Below are positions 30,294 through 39,913 of a stretch of 64,000 nucleotides of DNA, one piece after another. Both the position numbers and the translations under genes were made by a program. Below the pieces are notes generated by a model, which did not search any database, was not told the DNA's origin, and worked only from the letters and a program-made list of their open reading frames with translations. This DNA is from Helicobacter felis ATCC 49179 (lineage in GTDB: Bacteria > Campylobacterota > Campylobacteria > Campylobacterales > Helicobacteraceae). Each line of letters opens with the position of its first letter. Positions within the stretch are counted from its first letter, which is position 1. Location of the stretch: positions 186,001 to 250,000 of the forward strand of contig NC_014810.2 in the NCBI RefSeq assembly GCF_000200595.1, in the 5' to 3' direction.

Positions 30294-31284
30294 GTCTATA
30301 CTGCTCTCTTTTGGCAAAGATATTCAATTGTTCGGCAATCGAAATAGGAATATTGACCACCTCTAACATCAGCTCATCTCTTAGTATTTCTACCATGTGT
30401 GGATTGAGTTGGTAGGTATTTAAAATGCAAACTTTCTCTACAAAGTCTTCTAAGGGATAGCGAGGGCGCTCATAAACCGTTTTAAGACTCTCTTGCAAAA
30501 TCGCTACGATGTCAGACACATGGGCCATGTCTTCTATGAGAGTTTTTGGATCTTGCAAATCTGGTGTGGTCTGCGGAGTTGATGAGCTACCATCCATCGT
30601 GTCCATGCTGGCCAAACTAGCCTCCATAGAGCTTAAAAACGATTTTAAAAGCGCTTCTTCTTGCTCATAGTCTTCTTGCGTTTCATGGGTTGCTGTGCTC
30701 AAGCTTTTATGAATTTCTAAATGATGGCATTTGCTATAACAAACTTTTTTGTGTTGCATCACCATCACGCATATTCTAGAATGTTCAAGCATGGCATAAA
30801 GAATCGCCCCCTCTTCGCGCATGGGGTGGATATAACCATACATCAACAAAAAGGGCGAAAAAAGATAATCGACTTTTTGTAAAACCATGCGGAAATTCTT
30901 AATGTCTTTCTTAAGAGAAGTTTTGGGGATAAAAAAATAATGATTATCCACTTCTAAGATCACGAGCTCTTTTTTAGGAGTGGGAGCGTAGATATCCAAA
31001 TGCTCCTTTTTACACACCCCCTGATCCACACTCTTAGCCATGCCACACAAATACGAAAAAGGATAGGTGCGCATAAAATCCCGCACATCTTTGAGTGCTT
31101 TAACCGGAACAACCCCATCTTTGACAGCGTAGGCCTTATTGATCACCTCTAAAACTTTTCCGCGTTTGAGGTGCTCCACGCGACCAGTTAGAGTCTCATG
31201 ATCCAAATTAAACGCGATAAAGACATCAGAGAAAAATAATTCTTTAATGCTGTCATAAAAGATAGATTTTAAGAATCCAAACAT
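30283..31284 (-). CDS. PilM-like cytoplasmic protein
   Basis: About 333 aa with no membrane segment. The ATG at 31284 (MFGFLKS) resembles the start of PilM proteins, a short motif followed by a DVFIAFNLD first strand of an actin-like fold, but no convincing ATP-binding signature is visible. The centre contains an acidic low-complexity part (TQEDYEQEEALLKSF and a stretch rich in Ser/Thr/Asp). The order PilM-PilN-PilO-like and the tight overlaps suggest one complex. The family assignment is tentative. Confidence 0.45.
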   Translation of the reverse strand: MFGFLKSIFYDSIKELFFSDVFIAFNLDHETLTGRVEHLKRGKVLEVINKAYAVKDGVVPVKALKDVRDFMRTYPFSYLCGMAKSVDQGVCKKEHLDIYAPTPKKELVILEVDNHYFFIPKTSLKKDIKNFRMVLQKVDYLFSPFLLMYGYIHPMREEGAILYAMLEHSRICVMVMQHKKVCYSKCHHLEIHKSLSTATHETQEDYEQEEALLKSFLSSMEASLASMDTMDGSSSTPQTTPDLQDPKTLIEDMAHVSDIVAILQESLKTVYERPRYPLEDFVEKVCILNTYQLNPHMVEILRDELMLEVVNIPISIAEQLNIFAKREQYRHAL

Positions 31285-31907
31285 TGTCCACACTCATCCA
31301 TGCGTGTTGCGATCAGTTGTTTAGCTTGATCCATCTCCATCTCTTTAGGGATAAAAAAGGGTTCTTGCATGTAATAGCGCACCTCGGAAAAGGGTTTGGG
31401 GAGTTGGAAGCGATCCCAAGTTTTGAAAGTGAAGGCATTCTTAAAGATCACGCGGCACACCACCACGCCCATGCCTGTTTTTTGTGCTAATGCCACCACG
31501 CCATCAGCGATACTATGATAAGGCCCCCTAGGACCATCTGGAGTTAAGCCCACATCTGCCCCAGCACGCAGGTGCTTCATCCCCTCTACTAAAACCCGCA
31601 CGCCCCCTTTTTTACTCGATCCTCTAATAGCATAAAAGCCAAAGCACCGATACAACCCTACGGCCAAACTTCCATCAAAATGCTCGCTAGCCACTACATA
31701 TAAATTGGGTTGTTTTTTGAGGCGCAAATAGGCAAAGGGCAACATCGCAATTTCTCCATGCCAAAAGCTGGCGATAAAAGAAGTGTGTTTGAGGTTTTCA
31801 GCCAAGAAAAAGCGGTTACGGCAAGTTTTAAACAAAATTTTTAACACCCAATAAAGCAACACAGGCAGTGCTTTTAAAACCATTCCATTGCGCAAACGCT
31901 TTAACAC
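31269..31907 (-). CDS. DUF374 lysophospholipid acyltransferase-like protein
   Basis: 212 aa. The DUF374 family is related to LpxL/PlsC acyltransferases. It shows a hydrophobic N-terminus, ASFWHGE, ASEHFDGSLAVGLYRCFGF (His and Asp of the HxxxxD-like box) and GLTPDGPRGP. An inner-membrane role in lipid A or phospholipid acylation is likely; the acyl donor is unknown. Lies just after miaB, as I recall for HP0270. Confidence 0.82.
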   Translation of the reverse strand: MLKRLRNGMVLKALPVLLYWVLKILFKTCRNRFFLAENLKHTSFIASFWHGEIAMLPFAYLRLKKQPNLYVVASEHFDGSLAVGLYRCFGFYAIRGSSKKGGVRVLVEGMKHLRAGADVGLTPDGPRGPYHSIADGVVALAQKTGMGVVVCRVIFKNAFTFKTWDRFQLPKPFSEVRYYMQEPFFIPKEMEMDQAKQLIATRMDECGQCLDS

Positions 31908-31910
31908 AAA

Positions 31911-33215
31911 TCAAGCTCCTAAGCGTTGCCCTTGCAAACTCCCCCTATGGTGCGCTCTCACTTCCACTTCTACCAAATCCCCCACCTGCACACCCTCCGC
32001 CTCAAAGCTGAGCAAACGCCCTTGATCACTACGCCCCTGCGCGCGCCCTTCTTTGATACTCTCTACTAAGACTTGATAAACTTTGCCCAGCTGGGTTTTG
32101 GCCTTTTGCTCTAAGATCTCTTGATGTCTTTGTTGCAAGCGACTCAAATTCTGCTGGGCAATTTCATAGGGCACTTGGTGATCCCAACTAGCCGCTGAAG
32201 TGAGTGGACGGGGGGAATAGATAAAACTATACATCGTGTCAAAGCGCACCTGCTCTAACACATCCATTGTATGCTCAAAATCTACCTCACTCTCTCCGGG
32301 AAAACCTACGATAATATCCGTTCCAATGCCCACATCAGGCACAAGGGAGCGCAATTTTTCAATGCGGTTTAAATACCACTCTTTGGTGTAACCGCGTCTC
32401 ATCGCCTTTAAAATCGCATTCGATCCGCTTTGCAAGGGGATATGAATACTCTTGCAAATTTGAGGATGTTTAGCAAAACATTCTAAAAAGGCATCGTCCA
32501 TGTGCAAAGGGTGGGGGGAGGTGAAGCGAATCCGCTTGAGCCCCTCAATTTGACAAAGAGACTCTAAAAGGGTGGTGAATGTAACCTTAGGGTGATCTGT
32601 GCTAAAGCGCGCGCCATAATTATTGACATTTTGCCCCAAGAGGATAATTTCTTTAGCTCCATTTTCCACCCGATAGCGCGCCTCTTGCAAAATCAAATCC
32701 ATAGGAATAGAAATCTCTTTTCCGCGCGTGTGGGGCACAATACAATAGCTACAATGTTTATCACAACCAATAGAGATATTGATGAGGGCTTGGAGCGCGC
32801 TTTTGCTATGACCAAAGACATAATGACTCTCATCATGATCAAGGGCAACTTCTACAGCCTTAGGGCGGTGAATAATTTGGCTGATTTTAGAAACATTGCG
32901 CGCACCTAGCACAAAATCCACGCTTGGGGCTTTTTGTAAAATTTGAGCTCCCATGTGGCTTGCACTGCACCCACACACCCCTATTTTAGCCCCCGCTTTT
33001 TTGATCTTGGCAAAGTGCCCGATCTCTGAAAAGAGCTTTCTCTCAGGTTTTTCGCGCACACTGCAGGTGTTGAGCAAAATTAAATCCGCTTCTTTAGGAT
33101 CGCCACTCTCTTCATAACCCACTTTATGAAGCTCGCTTAAGAGATGTTGGCTATCCCGGGTGTTCATCGCACAACCCATCGTCTCAATATAAACTTTTTT
33201 AGCAGCACCTTTCAT
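31911..33215 (-). CDS. miaB: tRNA-2-methylthio-N6-dimethylallyladenosine synthase
   Basis: Radical-SAM methylthiotransferase modifying A37 of tRNAs that read UNN codons. An N-terminal UPF0004 domain ([29 protein letters not shown] cysteines) is followed by the radical-SAM motif [18 protein letters not shown] and a C-terminal TRAM domain. 434 aa. [10 protein letters not shown] and AMN favour MiaB over MtaB or RimO. Confidence 0.95.
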   Translation of the reverse strand: MKGAAKKVYIETMGCAMNTRDSQHLLSELHKVGYEESGDPKEADLILLNTCSVREKPERKLFSEIGHFAKIKKAGAKIGVCGCSASHMGAQILQKAPSVDFVLGARNVSKISQIIHRPKAVEVALDHDESHYVFGHSKSALQALINISIGCDKHCSYCIVPHTRGKEISIPMDLILQEARYRVENGAKEIILLGQNVNNYGARFSTDHPKVTFTTLLESLCQIEGLKRIRFTSPHPLHMDDAFLECFAKHPQICKSIHIPLQSGSNAILKAMRRGYTKEWYLNRIEKLRSLVPDVGIGTDIIVGFPGESEVDFEHTMDVLEQVRFDTMYSFIYSPRPLTSAASWDHQVPYEIAQQNLSRLQQRHQEILEQKAKTQLGKVYQVLVESIKEGRAQGRSDQGRLLSFEAEGVQVGDLVEVEVRAHHRGSLQGQRLGA

Positions 33216-33223
33216 GGCAACTC

Positions 33224-33472
33224 CTAAATGAAATGCAAGGCGTAAAGGAAATCCTTAGCGTCCGTGCTGATTTTGACCTCAAAAAGACAGACTCTATAAC
33301 CCTTTTTCTCCAAAGAAGCCAACATGGCCAGCATATCTTTATGGGGATTACTCCCGGCAAAATAAAAGACACACTCCCCATGTTCATGTTTTTTGATAAT
33401 GTCCTCTAAGGGTAACTTAGGCATCTTTTTTGCGTCATCTTTTAAACTCTGTCTAGCTAATTGCAATTCCAT
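33224..33472 (-). CDS. HP0268-like small nuclease
   Basis: 82 aa. The C-terminal [17 protein letters not shown] closely matches the end of H. pylori HP0268 as I recall it, and [13 protein letters not shown] matches the central part. HP0268 has a small alpha/beta fold and reported nicking/nuclease activity, but its cellular role is unknown. Located 8 bp before miaB in the same operon, as in H. pylori. Confidence 0.8.
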   Translation of the reverse strand: MELQLARQSLKDDAKKMPKLPLEDIIKKHEHGECVFYFAGSNPHKDMLAMLASLEKKGYRVCLFEVKISTDAKDFLYALHFI

Positions 33473-33514
33473 GGTAAACCTCTTGTGAAAATTTTTATTT
33501 TAGCTTAAATTGGC

Positions 33515-34756
33515 TTAAAACACTTGGCATCCCTGAATATAAAGGGCGCGCGCTTTTTTAGCCCTCACCATGCCCAAAACAATCTCTAGGGGTGTGTTTA
33601 CCTTTGTGAAAGGGAAAACGCTCAGATCAGCCACTTTGCCCACTTCCAAACTCCCATTGCTCAAGCCCAAAGCCTGACTGGCATGTCTTGTGCAACCTAG
33701 TAAAAGTTCTAAGGCGTTGTCTTCTAAATTGCCCGGCAGAGTAAAAAGGGCATAACCTAACTCTTCTAAGAGATCGATATCCATGTTGGAGCTTTTGCCA
33801 TCTGTAGCAAGGGCATAGGGGATTTGTGCGGCGCGCAAGAGTGTAAGATCAAGCAATTGTCCGCTTAAGAGGCGATTAGACCTAGGACAGGTGATCACAT
33901 GGACTTGTGCGGCGATCTTTTTGGCATGTTGGAAATGCTCAGGGCGTGCAAAAAGGGCGTGCACTAATAAAAGATGTCTTTTGCTAAAGAGATCTAAGAA
34001 ATCCTGCGTATTCTCATAAGAGTACACAGGGTGTTGCACGCGCAAGATGTCAGAAAAAAAATGCCCAAACCAACCTTGTTTGCTCTCCAACCATTCTAAT
34101 TCAGGTTTGGACTCCAAAAAGTGCGCCGAAATAGGGGTTTTAAGATCGATCTTATCGAGCACTCTTTGGGCCAATGTTTTATGCACAGAATAGGGGGCGT
34201 GGATGGCAATAGCCGGGATAAAATGCGCGCTTGCATGTTGTCTGGATAGGGCACATCGGCGCTCAAAATCTGCTAAATTTTGCTCTAGTGCGTGAGGAGT
34301 GCTCCCAATCAACTCATCAAAGAAAACCACCCTTAAAGGCGTGCGCGCTAAAGTCTCTCTTTCTAAACCATGACTACTAATAGCCCCCACACTCCCCACT
34401 CCACTGCGCAACTGGACGCGGATAGCTTGTTGGATGTGTCTATCTAATCCCTTAAACACACTCTCACGATGGCGCATCACACTGGTAAGCCACCCCTCAA
34501 ACCCGCCCCCATATTTAAAAGTGTTCTTATGACCGGAAAACTCAAAATGAATATGTGGATTGACTAATGCAGGGAGCAAAGCACAATGGCGGTAAAATTT
34601 TAAGGGAGCATTAGGATAGGTGCGGCGCAGAGTTTCTAATTTACCGATGTCCACAATGTGCCCAGAGGCTAGTGCCACTGCGCCATTTTCCCACACGCTA
34701 AAGGCATTATCGCAACTAACTAGCGCGCTTGCCCCAATGATCTTAAGATTATCCAT
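33515..34756 (-). CDS. mqnX: Aminodeoxyfutalosine deaminase (amidohydrolase family)
   Basis: Amidohydrolase-superfamily deaminase converting 6-amino-6-deoxyfutalosine, the MqnE product, to futalosine or its analogue in menaquinone synthesis; the H. pylori homologue HP0267 is reported with this activity. Metal and substrate residues are visible: NPHIHFEFSG (HxH), AIHAPYSVH, LLVHA and LATDGKSSNMDID. Length 413 aa. The start overlaps the pyrC' stop by 8 bp. Confidence 0.87.
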   Translation of the reverse strand: MDNLKIIGASALVSCDNAFSVWENGAVALASGHIVDIGKLETLRRTYPNAPLKFYRHCALLPALVNPHIHFEFSGHKNTFKYGGGFEGWLTSVMRHRESVFKGLDRHIQQAIRVQLRSGVGSVGAISSHGLERETLARTPLRVVFFDELIGSTPHALEQNLADFERRCALSRQHASAHFIPAIAIHAPYSVHKTLAQRVLDKIDLKTPISAHFLESKPELEWLESKQGWFGHFFSDILRVQHPVYSYENTQDFLDLFSKRHLLLVHALFARPEHFQHAKKIAAQVHVITCPRSNRLLSGQLLDLTLLRAAQIPYALATDGKSSNMDIDLLEELGYALFTLPGNLEDNALELLLGCTRHASQALGLSNGSLEVGKVADLSVFPFTKVNTPLEIVLGMVRAKKARALYIQGCQVF

Positions 34757-36008
34757 GCCAAATGATCCGATCTAGAGAAATCACAGCGTCCACATGCCCC
34801 TCTAAAACTTGATGATGGTAAATACTTGCCGGATTATCTACACGGGTTTTACCCTCTAAATCCACTAGCATTAAGCGAGCTTGTTTGCCTAAAGCCACCT
34901 CTCCACAATCCAAGCCCAAAAACTGCGCCGGATTGCGTGCGCTCAGTTCTAGCAATCTTTCCAAACTAATACAGCCGGTTTTGACCAAATGGGTATAAGC
35001 CAAGGGGAAAAAGGCATCAATGCTATTCATGCCAAAAGGCGCATCCTCGAAAATATGCATGCTAGGAGAATGCGTATAGTGTAAAGAAGTGAGAATATCA
35101 ATCCCCTCTTCAAGCAACTCGCGCAGGGCATTTTGGTGTTCTTTGGGTTTGAGGGGGGGGAGAATCTTAGTGCGGGTGTCATAGTGTGCGTAGATGGTTT
35201 CATCTAAAATAAGGTGGTGCAAGGGGGTTTGTATCCAAATGGGAGCTCCCAAATTTTTAAAGCCTTTGAGAATCTCAAAGGCTTCTAGCTCCACCACGCT
35301 ATCTAGCAATAGGGGGAGCTGGGTGTGCAGTGCCATTGCGCCGTATTTGCCCACCTCTTTAATTTGAATGAGAGGACTCACGCTGGGTAAGCCTAGTTGA
35401 TAAGATAGGGGGGTTTGATCCATGATGCCTAAACTAAAACGCCCCTCATAGCCCCGCACGCCACAAACAAGCTTGAGATTTAACATGCGCGCATAATCTA
35501 GGGCGGGGAGAAGTTTTTGCCCCTCTAAATTGTAAATGTAAAGACAAGTTGGAGTGTGGGGGGGGAGCTTGGCACATAGCAGGGCAAGGCTTTCTAGGCG
35601 TTGCTCTGAATCAAGGGGATGTAGACAAATCATGTCTTTAAGTCTAATGGCCTCTTGCATCGCCCCAAATTCTAGCGGGCTTAAGGGCGTGTCTTCGCTC
35701 TGTGCGAGCTTTAAGGGCTCCATGTCCGCTTCTTTGAGAGAATAAAGAGGCGTTAAAGGGATAGCCATCAAGCTCCCCACACCTCCTTTGTAGGCCTGTT
35801 CTTTAAGATGAGCGTAGGTCGTGGCATCACGCCTGTGCAAGAAAACCCCCAAATCAATAAGACTTGGTAATAATGTTTTGCCTTGACAATCAATCACCTC
35901 TTCGTGTGTGCGCGCTTGGAGATGGGGCGCTATCTCTGTGATCAGCCCCTCTTCTATACGCACGCAAGAGTGTCCCTCTATACTTAAGTTAGCGTTTTTT
36001 AACAGCAT
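34749..36008 (-). CDS. Dihydroorotase-like protein without the metal-binding HxH
   Basis: 419-aa amidohydrolase-fold protein of the type I dihydroorotase (PyrC'/PyrX) type, in the place of H. pylori HP0266. The expected D-x-H-x-H near residue 52 is DLGVF, so both metal-ligand histidines are missing. MNSIDAFFPLAYTHLVKTG and NPAQFLGL resemble the C-terminal part of dihydroorotases. In Pseudomonas inactive relatives are structural partners of aspartate transcarbamoylase; a similar role is inference. A run of eight G/C bases at 35153-35160 lies in the gene. Confidence 0.72.
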   Translation of the reverse strand: MLLKNANLSIEGHSCVRIEEGLITEIAPHLQARTHEEVIDCQGKTLLPSLIDLGVFLHRRDATTYAHLKEQAYKGGVGSLMAIPLTPLYSLKEADMEPLKLAQSEDTPLSPLEFGAMQEAIRLKDMICLHPLDSEQRLESLALLCAKLPPHTPTCLYIYNLEGQKLLPALDYARMLNLKLVCGVRGYEGRFSLGIMDQTPLSYQLGLPSVSPLIQIKEVGKYGAMALHTQLPLLLDSVVELEAFEILKGFKNLGAPIWIQTPLHHLILDETIYAHYDTRTKILPPLKPKEHQNALRELLEEGIDILTSLHYTHSPSMHIFEDAPFGMNSIDAFFPLAYTHLVKTGCISLERLLELSARNPAQFLGLDCGEVALGKQARLMLVDLEGKTRVDNPASIYHHQVLEGHVDAVISLDRIIWHG

Positions 36009-36018
36009 TCAATCCCTT

Positions 36019-36744
36019 TTAAGATAACCACGCGCCCAAATCTTGCATTTTTCCACTCAAGATCAACGCGCCCATCACTACCAACACCACACCGGCTATG
36101 ATTTCCACCCTGCGCCCATGTTTTTTTAAGTTTTTCAATAAGCCTAGCGACTTTTCTAGCATGAACGCCACTAACAACCAAGGAAGTGCAAAGCCTACAA
36201 TAAAGACTCCCAAAAGAGTTAGACCAAAAGCTTGCTCTGCACCGCTCAAAAGCACAATGCTTGTAAAGATAGGCCCAATGCATGGAGTCCAACCTAGTGC
36301 AAAGCACATGCCCAAGATAAAGGGCAAACAATGGCGCAAAATAGGGTTTTTAGGGGCAAGAGTGAAATTGAGAGTTTTGGAAGAATAGAGAAAATTCCAG
36401 CGCAAAACTCCTAAGAAGTGCAAACCAAAGAGCAACACAATGAGCCCTGCCCCCACGCGCACCCACAAATTCCCTAAGAAGTTGTGCAGGATTTTAGCCA
36501 TCGAAGCCCCCAAAATCCAAAAGACCAAGCCAAAGCCTAGCACGAAAAAACCCGCATTGAGCAAAACTCCAAAACGATTCACCGATCCACTTTTGATGTC
36601 CTCAAGCGACCTTTGGGAAATGTAAGAGAGATAGGCCGGAATGAGAGGGAGCACACAGGGGCTTAAAAAGGCCAATAACCCCGCTAAAAAAGAGGCCAAA
36701 AGAGGGGTTTGATCAAAGATTGATAGGAGATTACTCTCTAGCAT
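36019..36744 (-). CDS. ccdA: CcdA/DsbD-type thiol-disulfide transporter
   Basis: Moves reducing equivalents from cytoplasmic thioredoxin to the periplasm for cytochrome c maturation. 241 aa with six membrane segments. The conserved LAFLSPCVLPLIPAYLSYIS contains the first redox Cys, and LGWTPCIGPIF the second. I start at ATG 36744 because it sits just before the first conserved segment; an ORF from 36813 would run through the promoter. First gene of the long minus-strand operon, divergent from rhpA. Confidence 0.9.
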   Translation of the reverse strand: MLESNLLSIFDQTPLLASFLAGLLAFLSPCVLPLIPAYLSYISQRSLEDIKSGSVNRFGVLLNAGFFVLGFGLVFWILGASMAKILHNFLGNLWVRVGAGLIVLLFGLHFLGVLRWNFLYSSKTLNFTLAPKNPILRHCLPFILGMCFALGWTPCIGPIFTSIVLLSGAEQAFGLTLLGVFIVGFALPWLLVAFMLEKSLGLLKNLKKHGRRVEIIAGVVLVVMGALILSGKMQDLGAWLS

Positions 36745-36765
36745 GGGCGATCCTAAGATTTTCGT

Positions 36766-36773
36766 GTTATAAT
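36766..36773. promoter_or_regulatory. Overlapping -10 elements of rhpA and ccdA
   Basis: TGT-TATAAT (36768-36773) is an extended -10 for rhpA, giving a leader of about 50 nt. On the opposite strand the bases 36771-36766 read TATAAC, suitably placed for ccdA, whose ATG is about 22 bp further. The rhpA leader has a small TTCCT/AGGAA hairpin and ends in TTTCCCCT, with no Shine-Dalgarno match. Confidence 0.5.
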
Positions 36774-36830
36774 AATCTGAGTTTCCTAAAGGAATCCCCC
36801 TATACATTACCATAAAAGGTTGTTTCCCCT

Positions 36831-38240
36831 ATGTCAACGCAACAGAATATAGAAGACTTGAATCCGCAAGAAGCCTCTGCTGTGGGTTTTAAAGATTTAG
36901 GTTTGCATCCTAGAATTTTAAAATCCATCGCCGAAGCCGGATTTGTCCAACCTAGCCCCATTCAAGAAAAAGCAATCCCTGTGATCTTGCAGGGGCGCGA
37001 TGTGATCGCTCAAGCTCAAACGGGCACGGGTAAAACCGCCGCCTTTGCTCTGCCCATTATCCATAATCTTAAAAACGATCGCAGTGTAGAAGCCCTCATT
37101 ATCACGCCCACTAGAGAGCTGGCCATGCAAATTAGCGATGAGATTTTTAGACTGGGTAAGAGCTCGCGCACCCGCACTATTTGCATTTATGGAGGGCAGA
37201 GCATCCGCAAACAATGCGAATTGTTGGAAAAACGCCCTCAAGTGATGATCGCTACTCCCGGACGGCTTTTAGACCACCTCAAAAACAAGCGACTCAAGCA
37301 TTTTAACCCTAAAGTTGTGGTGCTAGATGAGAGCGATGAGATGTTGGACATGGGCTTTTTGGACGACATTGAAGAGATTTTTGACTACCTGCCCAATGAT
37401 GCGCAAATTTTACTTTTCTCTGCCACAATGCCCCCACCCATTAGAGATTTGGCTAATAAAATCCTACAAGACCCCGCATCTATTCACATTGCCCCGGCCA
37501 ATATCACTAACGCGGACATTTCCCAGCGCTTTTATGTGATCAATGAACACGAGCGCAACGAAGCTATCATGCGTTTGCTAGATAAAGAAAACCACACCAA
37601 GAGCATTATTTTTATGCGCATGAAACGCGAAGTCGATGAATTGCACCGCTTTTTAGTGGAGAGAGGTTATAAAACAACGCCCTTGCATGGAGATATGGAG
37701 CAGCGCGCGCGCCAAGAATCCATTAAGGCGTTTAAATCCAAACGCGCCGATGTGTTGGTCGCTACTGATGTGGCTAGTCGCGGGTTAGATATTAGCGATG
37801 TCAGCCATGTATTTAACTACCATTTACCCCTCAATACCGAGAGTTATATTCACCGCATCGGGCGCACAGGTAGGGCAGGCAAAAAGGGCATCGCCATTAC
37901 TTTGGTAACCCCCTTAGAGTATAAAGAATTACAGCGCATGCAAAAGGAGATCGACTCCACTATCGAGCTTTATGAAATTCCTGACATGAATGAGGATCGC
38001 CTAGTGCGCTCGCTCTCTAAAGTGGAAGTGGATGAAGAAGTGGTGAGTTTGTATGAACGGCTTATGGAGCAATTTGAGCCTGCACAACTGACCTTAAAGC
38101 TTTTAAGTTTGCAATTTAAAAGCCAAAAAATTAGCAAAGAAGATTTTCTAAGCCCTCCTAAATCTGACCATAAGACTTTCCGCAAACGTCCCACGCATTC
38201 TAAATCCCGCCACACTCCACGACAGAGCAGACAAAGGTAG
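36831..38240 (+). CDS. rhpA: DEAD-box RNA helicase RhpA
   Basis: Cytoplasmic RNA helicase; in H. pylori RhpA partners RNase J in mRNA decay. Motifs in order: Q motif ending in PSPIQ, AQTGTGKTAAF (I), PTRELAMQ (Ia), TPGRLLDHL (Ib), VLDESDEMLDMGF (II, DESD rather than DEAD), FSATMP (III), HGDMEQRARQESI, VATDVASRGLDI (V) and YIHRIGRTGRAGKKG (VI). The basic, Ser/Arg/His-rich tail (from about 440) probably binds RNA or protein. 469 aa. Confidence 0.95.
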   Translation: MSTQQNIEDLNPQEASAVGFKDLGLHPRILKSIAEAGFVQPSPIQEKAIPVILQGRDVIAQAQTGTGKTAAFALPIIHNLKNDRSVEALIITPTRELAMQISDEIFRLGKSSRTRTICIYGGQSIRKQCELLEKRPQVMIATPGRLLDHLKNKRLKHFNPKVVVLDESDEMLDMGFLDDIEEIFDYLPNDAQILLFSATMPPPIRDLANKILQDPASIHIAPANITNADISQRFYVINEHERNEAIMRLLDKENHTKSIIFMRMKREVDELHRFLVERGYKTTPLHGDMEQRARQESIKAFKSKRADVLVATDVASRGLDISDVSHVFNYHLPLNTESYIHRIGRTGRAGKKGIAITLVTPLEYKELQRMQKEIDSTIELYEIPDMNEDRLVRSLSKVEVDEEVVSLYERLMEQFEPAQLTLKLLSLQFKSQKISKEDFLSPPKSDHKTFRKRPTHSKSRHTPRQSRQR

Positions 38241-38245
38241 CGCGT

Positions 38246-39340
38246 ATGCCCATCGATCTTAATGAACATCTTAAAAATAAGCAGGGTAACCAAAAACCCC
38301 AACCCCCCAAAGAACCCGACAAAGCTCCACCTTCTTTTAAACCTGCCATGCCCCCAAATTTTTTTCAATCCAAACGATTCACCTCTCTAGTGATTTTGGT
38401 TTTAATTGTAGTGATTTTGTTGATCGCCAAACCTTTTATGATTATCCAATCTGGGGAAATAGGAATCAAAGTTACAGCAGGGAAATACGATCCTCTGCCT
38501 TTACAACCCGGAATCCATTTTTTCATCCCGCTTGTGCAAGATATTTTAGTGATCGATACGCGTGTGCGCACTATCAATTTTTCACGCACAGAGGACATGG
38601 GGATTGTGGGGAAAAATCAAGGTATCTTTAGAAATGATGCCATTAATGTAATGGATTCTAGGGGACTTACAGTTTCTATTGAGCTCACTGTGCAATACCG
38701 CCTCAACTCCCAAACCACCCCTCAAACTATTGCCACTTATGGCTTGAGTTGGGAGCAAAAGATCATTAACCCAGTGGTGCGCGATGTGGTGCGCTCTGTG
38801 GTGGGGCGCTATCCAGCTGAAGATTTACCCATTAAGCGCAATGAGATCGCAGCTCTGATCAACACAGACATCAACAAAGAGGTTTCTAAATTACCTAATG
38901 CGCCTGTAGAACTTAGCTCTATCCAATTAAGAGAAATTGTTCTGCCTCAAAAAATTAAAGAGCAGATCGAAAAAGTGCAAATTGCCCGCCAAGAATCCGA
39001 GCGGGTGAAATACGAGGTGGAAAAAGCCAAACAAGAAGCCCAAAAACTCGCTGCTTTGGCTAAGGGGGAAGCGGACGCTAATCGCATCAAGGCTCAAGGT
39101 GTGGCCGATGCGATCGTGATTGAAGCCAAAGCCAAATCAGCAGCTAATCTTAGTATCGGACAGAGTTTGAGCGATAAACTCTTGAGCTTGCGCCAAATTG
39201 AAGTGCAAGGGCAGTTTAATGAAGCTCTCAAACACAACCAAAACGCCCAAATTTTCTTAGTTCCGGGCGGAGCTGTGCCCAATGTGTGGCTAGACACCAA
39301 GAGTAAGCAAAAAGCTGTGAGCGCAGGAGAGAAAAAATAG
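38246..39340 (+). CDS. SPFH/prohibitin-domain membrane protein (HflK/C-like)
   Basis: 364 aa. A Pro/Lys-rich cytoplasmic N-terminus (1-46), one membrane segment (about 47-67), a SPFH domain (IQSGEIGIKVTAGKY through VRSVVGRYPAEDLPIKRNEIAALI) and a coiled coil rich in Ala/Glu/Lys (about 245-300). SPFH proteins make oligomeric rings in membranes that regulate proteases or form microdomains. The gene follows rhpA by 5 bp, as in H. pylori HP0247-HP0248. Confidence 0.88.
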   Translation: MPIDLNEHLKNKQGNQKPQPPKEPDKAPPSFKPAMPPNFFQSKRFTSLVILVLIVVILLIAKPFMIIQSGEIGIKVTAGKYDPLPLQPGIHFFIPLVQDILVIDTRVRTINFSRTEDMGIVGKNQGIFRNDAINVMDSRGLTVSIELTVQYRLNSQTTPQTIATYGLSWEQKIINPVVRDVVRSVVGRYPAEDLPIKRNEIAALINTDINKEVSKLPNAPVELSSIQLREIVLPQKIKEQIEKVQIARQESERVKYEVEKAKQEAQKLAALAKGEADANRIKAQGVADAIVIEAKAKSAANLSIGQSLSDKLLSLRQIEVQGQFNEALKHNQNAQIFLVPGGAVPNVWLDTKSKQKAVSAGEKK

Positions 39341-39346
39341 CCCATC

Positions 39347-39871
39347 ATGGATGTCCAACAACATATCCTTGAGATACTTCGATGTTTTTGGGAACAAACC
39401 AGCCCTTTAGCTTTGGGCATCTTTGGAGCGCATTACGCGCTTTTTATCCTACTATTCTGCATAGGGATTGTGCTTAGAGGTGTGGCTTCTGCTTTTCTTT
39501 ATGTTCTATCTTTTCTTGTGTTGTTTGGAGCTCCCTTTGTGGTGCGCTATGCCACAGAAGCTTATTTTTATAAAATTCAAACCACCATTGAGCACGCTGC
39601 CGCACTTGTCTACACCCCTGCCTTTGCCGCACAGATCAAGATCAAAAATGAAGGCCATCTTCCTCTTAAAAAATGTGTGTTACGCCTAGATGTGCAACAA
39701 TCTTTTCATAATAAATTTCAAGAGATCCTTTCACACATCATCTCTGCAAAAACTTATTTTAAAACCTTTGAAACCACTTTAGAGCGCCAAAAAGAAACGC
39801 ATTTTAACTGGAGTATTGATTCCTATCCTTACCGCAACCATGCCTTCAAACTTACGGCAAATTGTTATTAA
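39347..39871 (+). CDS. DUF2393-like integral membrane protein
   Basis: 174 aa with two N-terminal membrane segments (about residues 22-42 and 46-69), followed by an extracytoplasmic beta-rich domain (AALVYTPAFAAQIKIKNEG, CVLRLDVQQ). I recall a similar protein (HP0249) at this place in H. pylori. Function unknown. Confidence 0.7.
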   Translation: MDVQQHILEILRCFWEQTSPLALGIFGAHYALFILLFCIGIVLRGVASAFLYVLSFLVLFGAPFVVRYATEAYFYKIQTTIEHAAALVYTPAFAAQIKIKNEGHLPLKKCVLRLDVQQSFHNKFQEILSHIISAKTYFKTFETTLERQKETHFNWSIDSYPYRNHAFKLTANCY

Positions 39872-39913
39872 ATTGCGCTACACTTTTTAAAATTATCTCA
39901 AAGGAGCTTTGCT

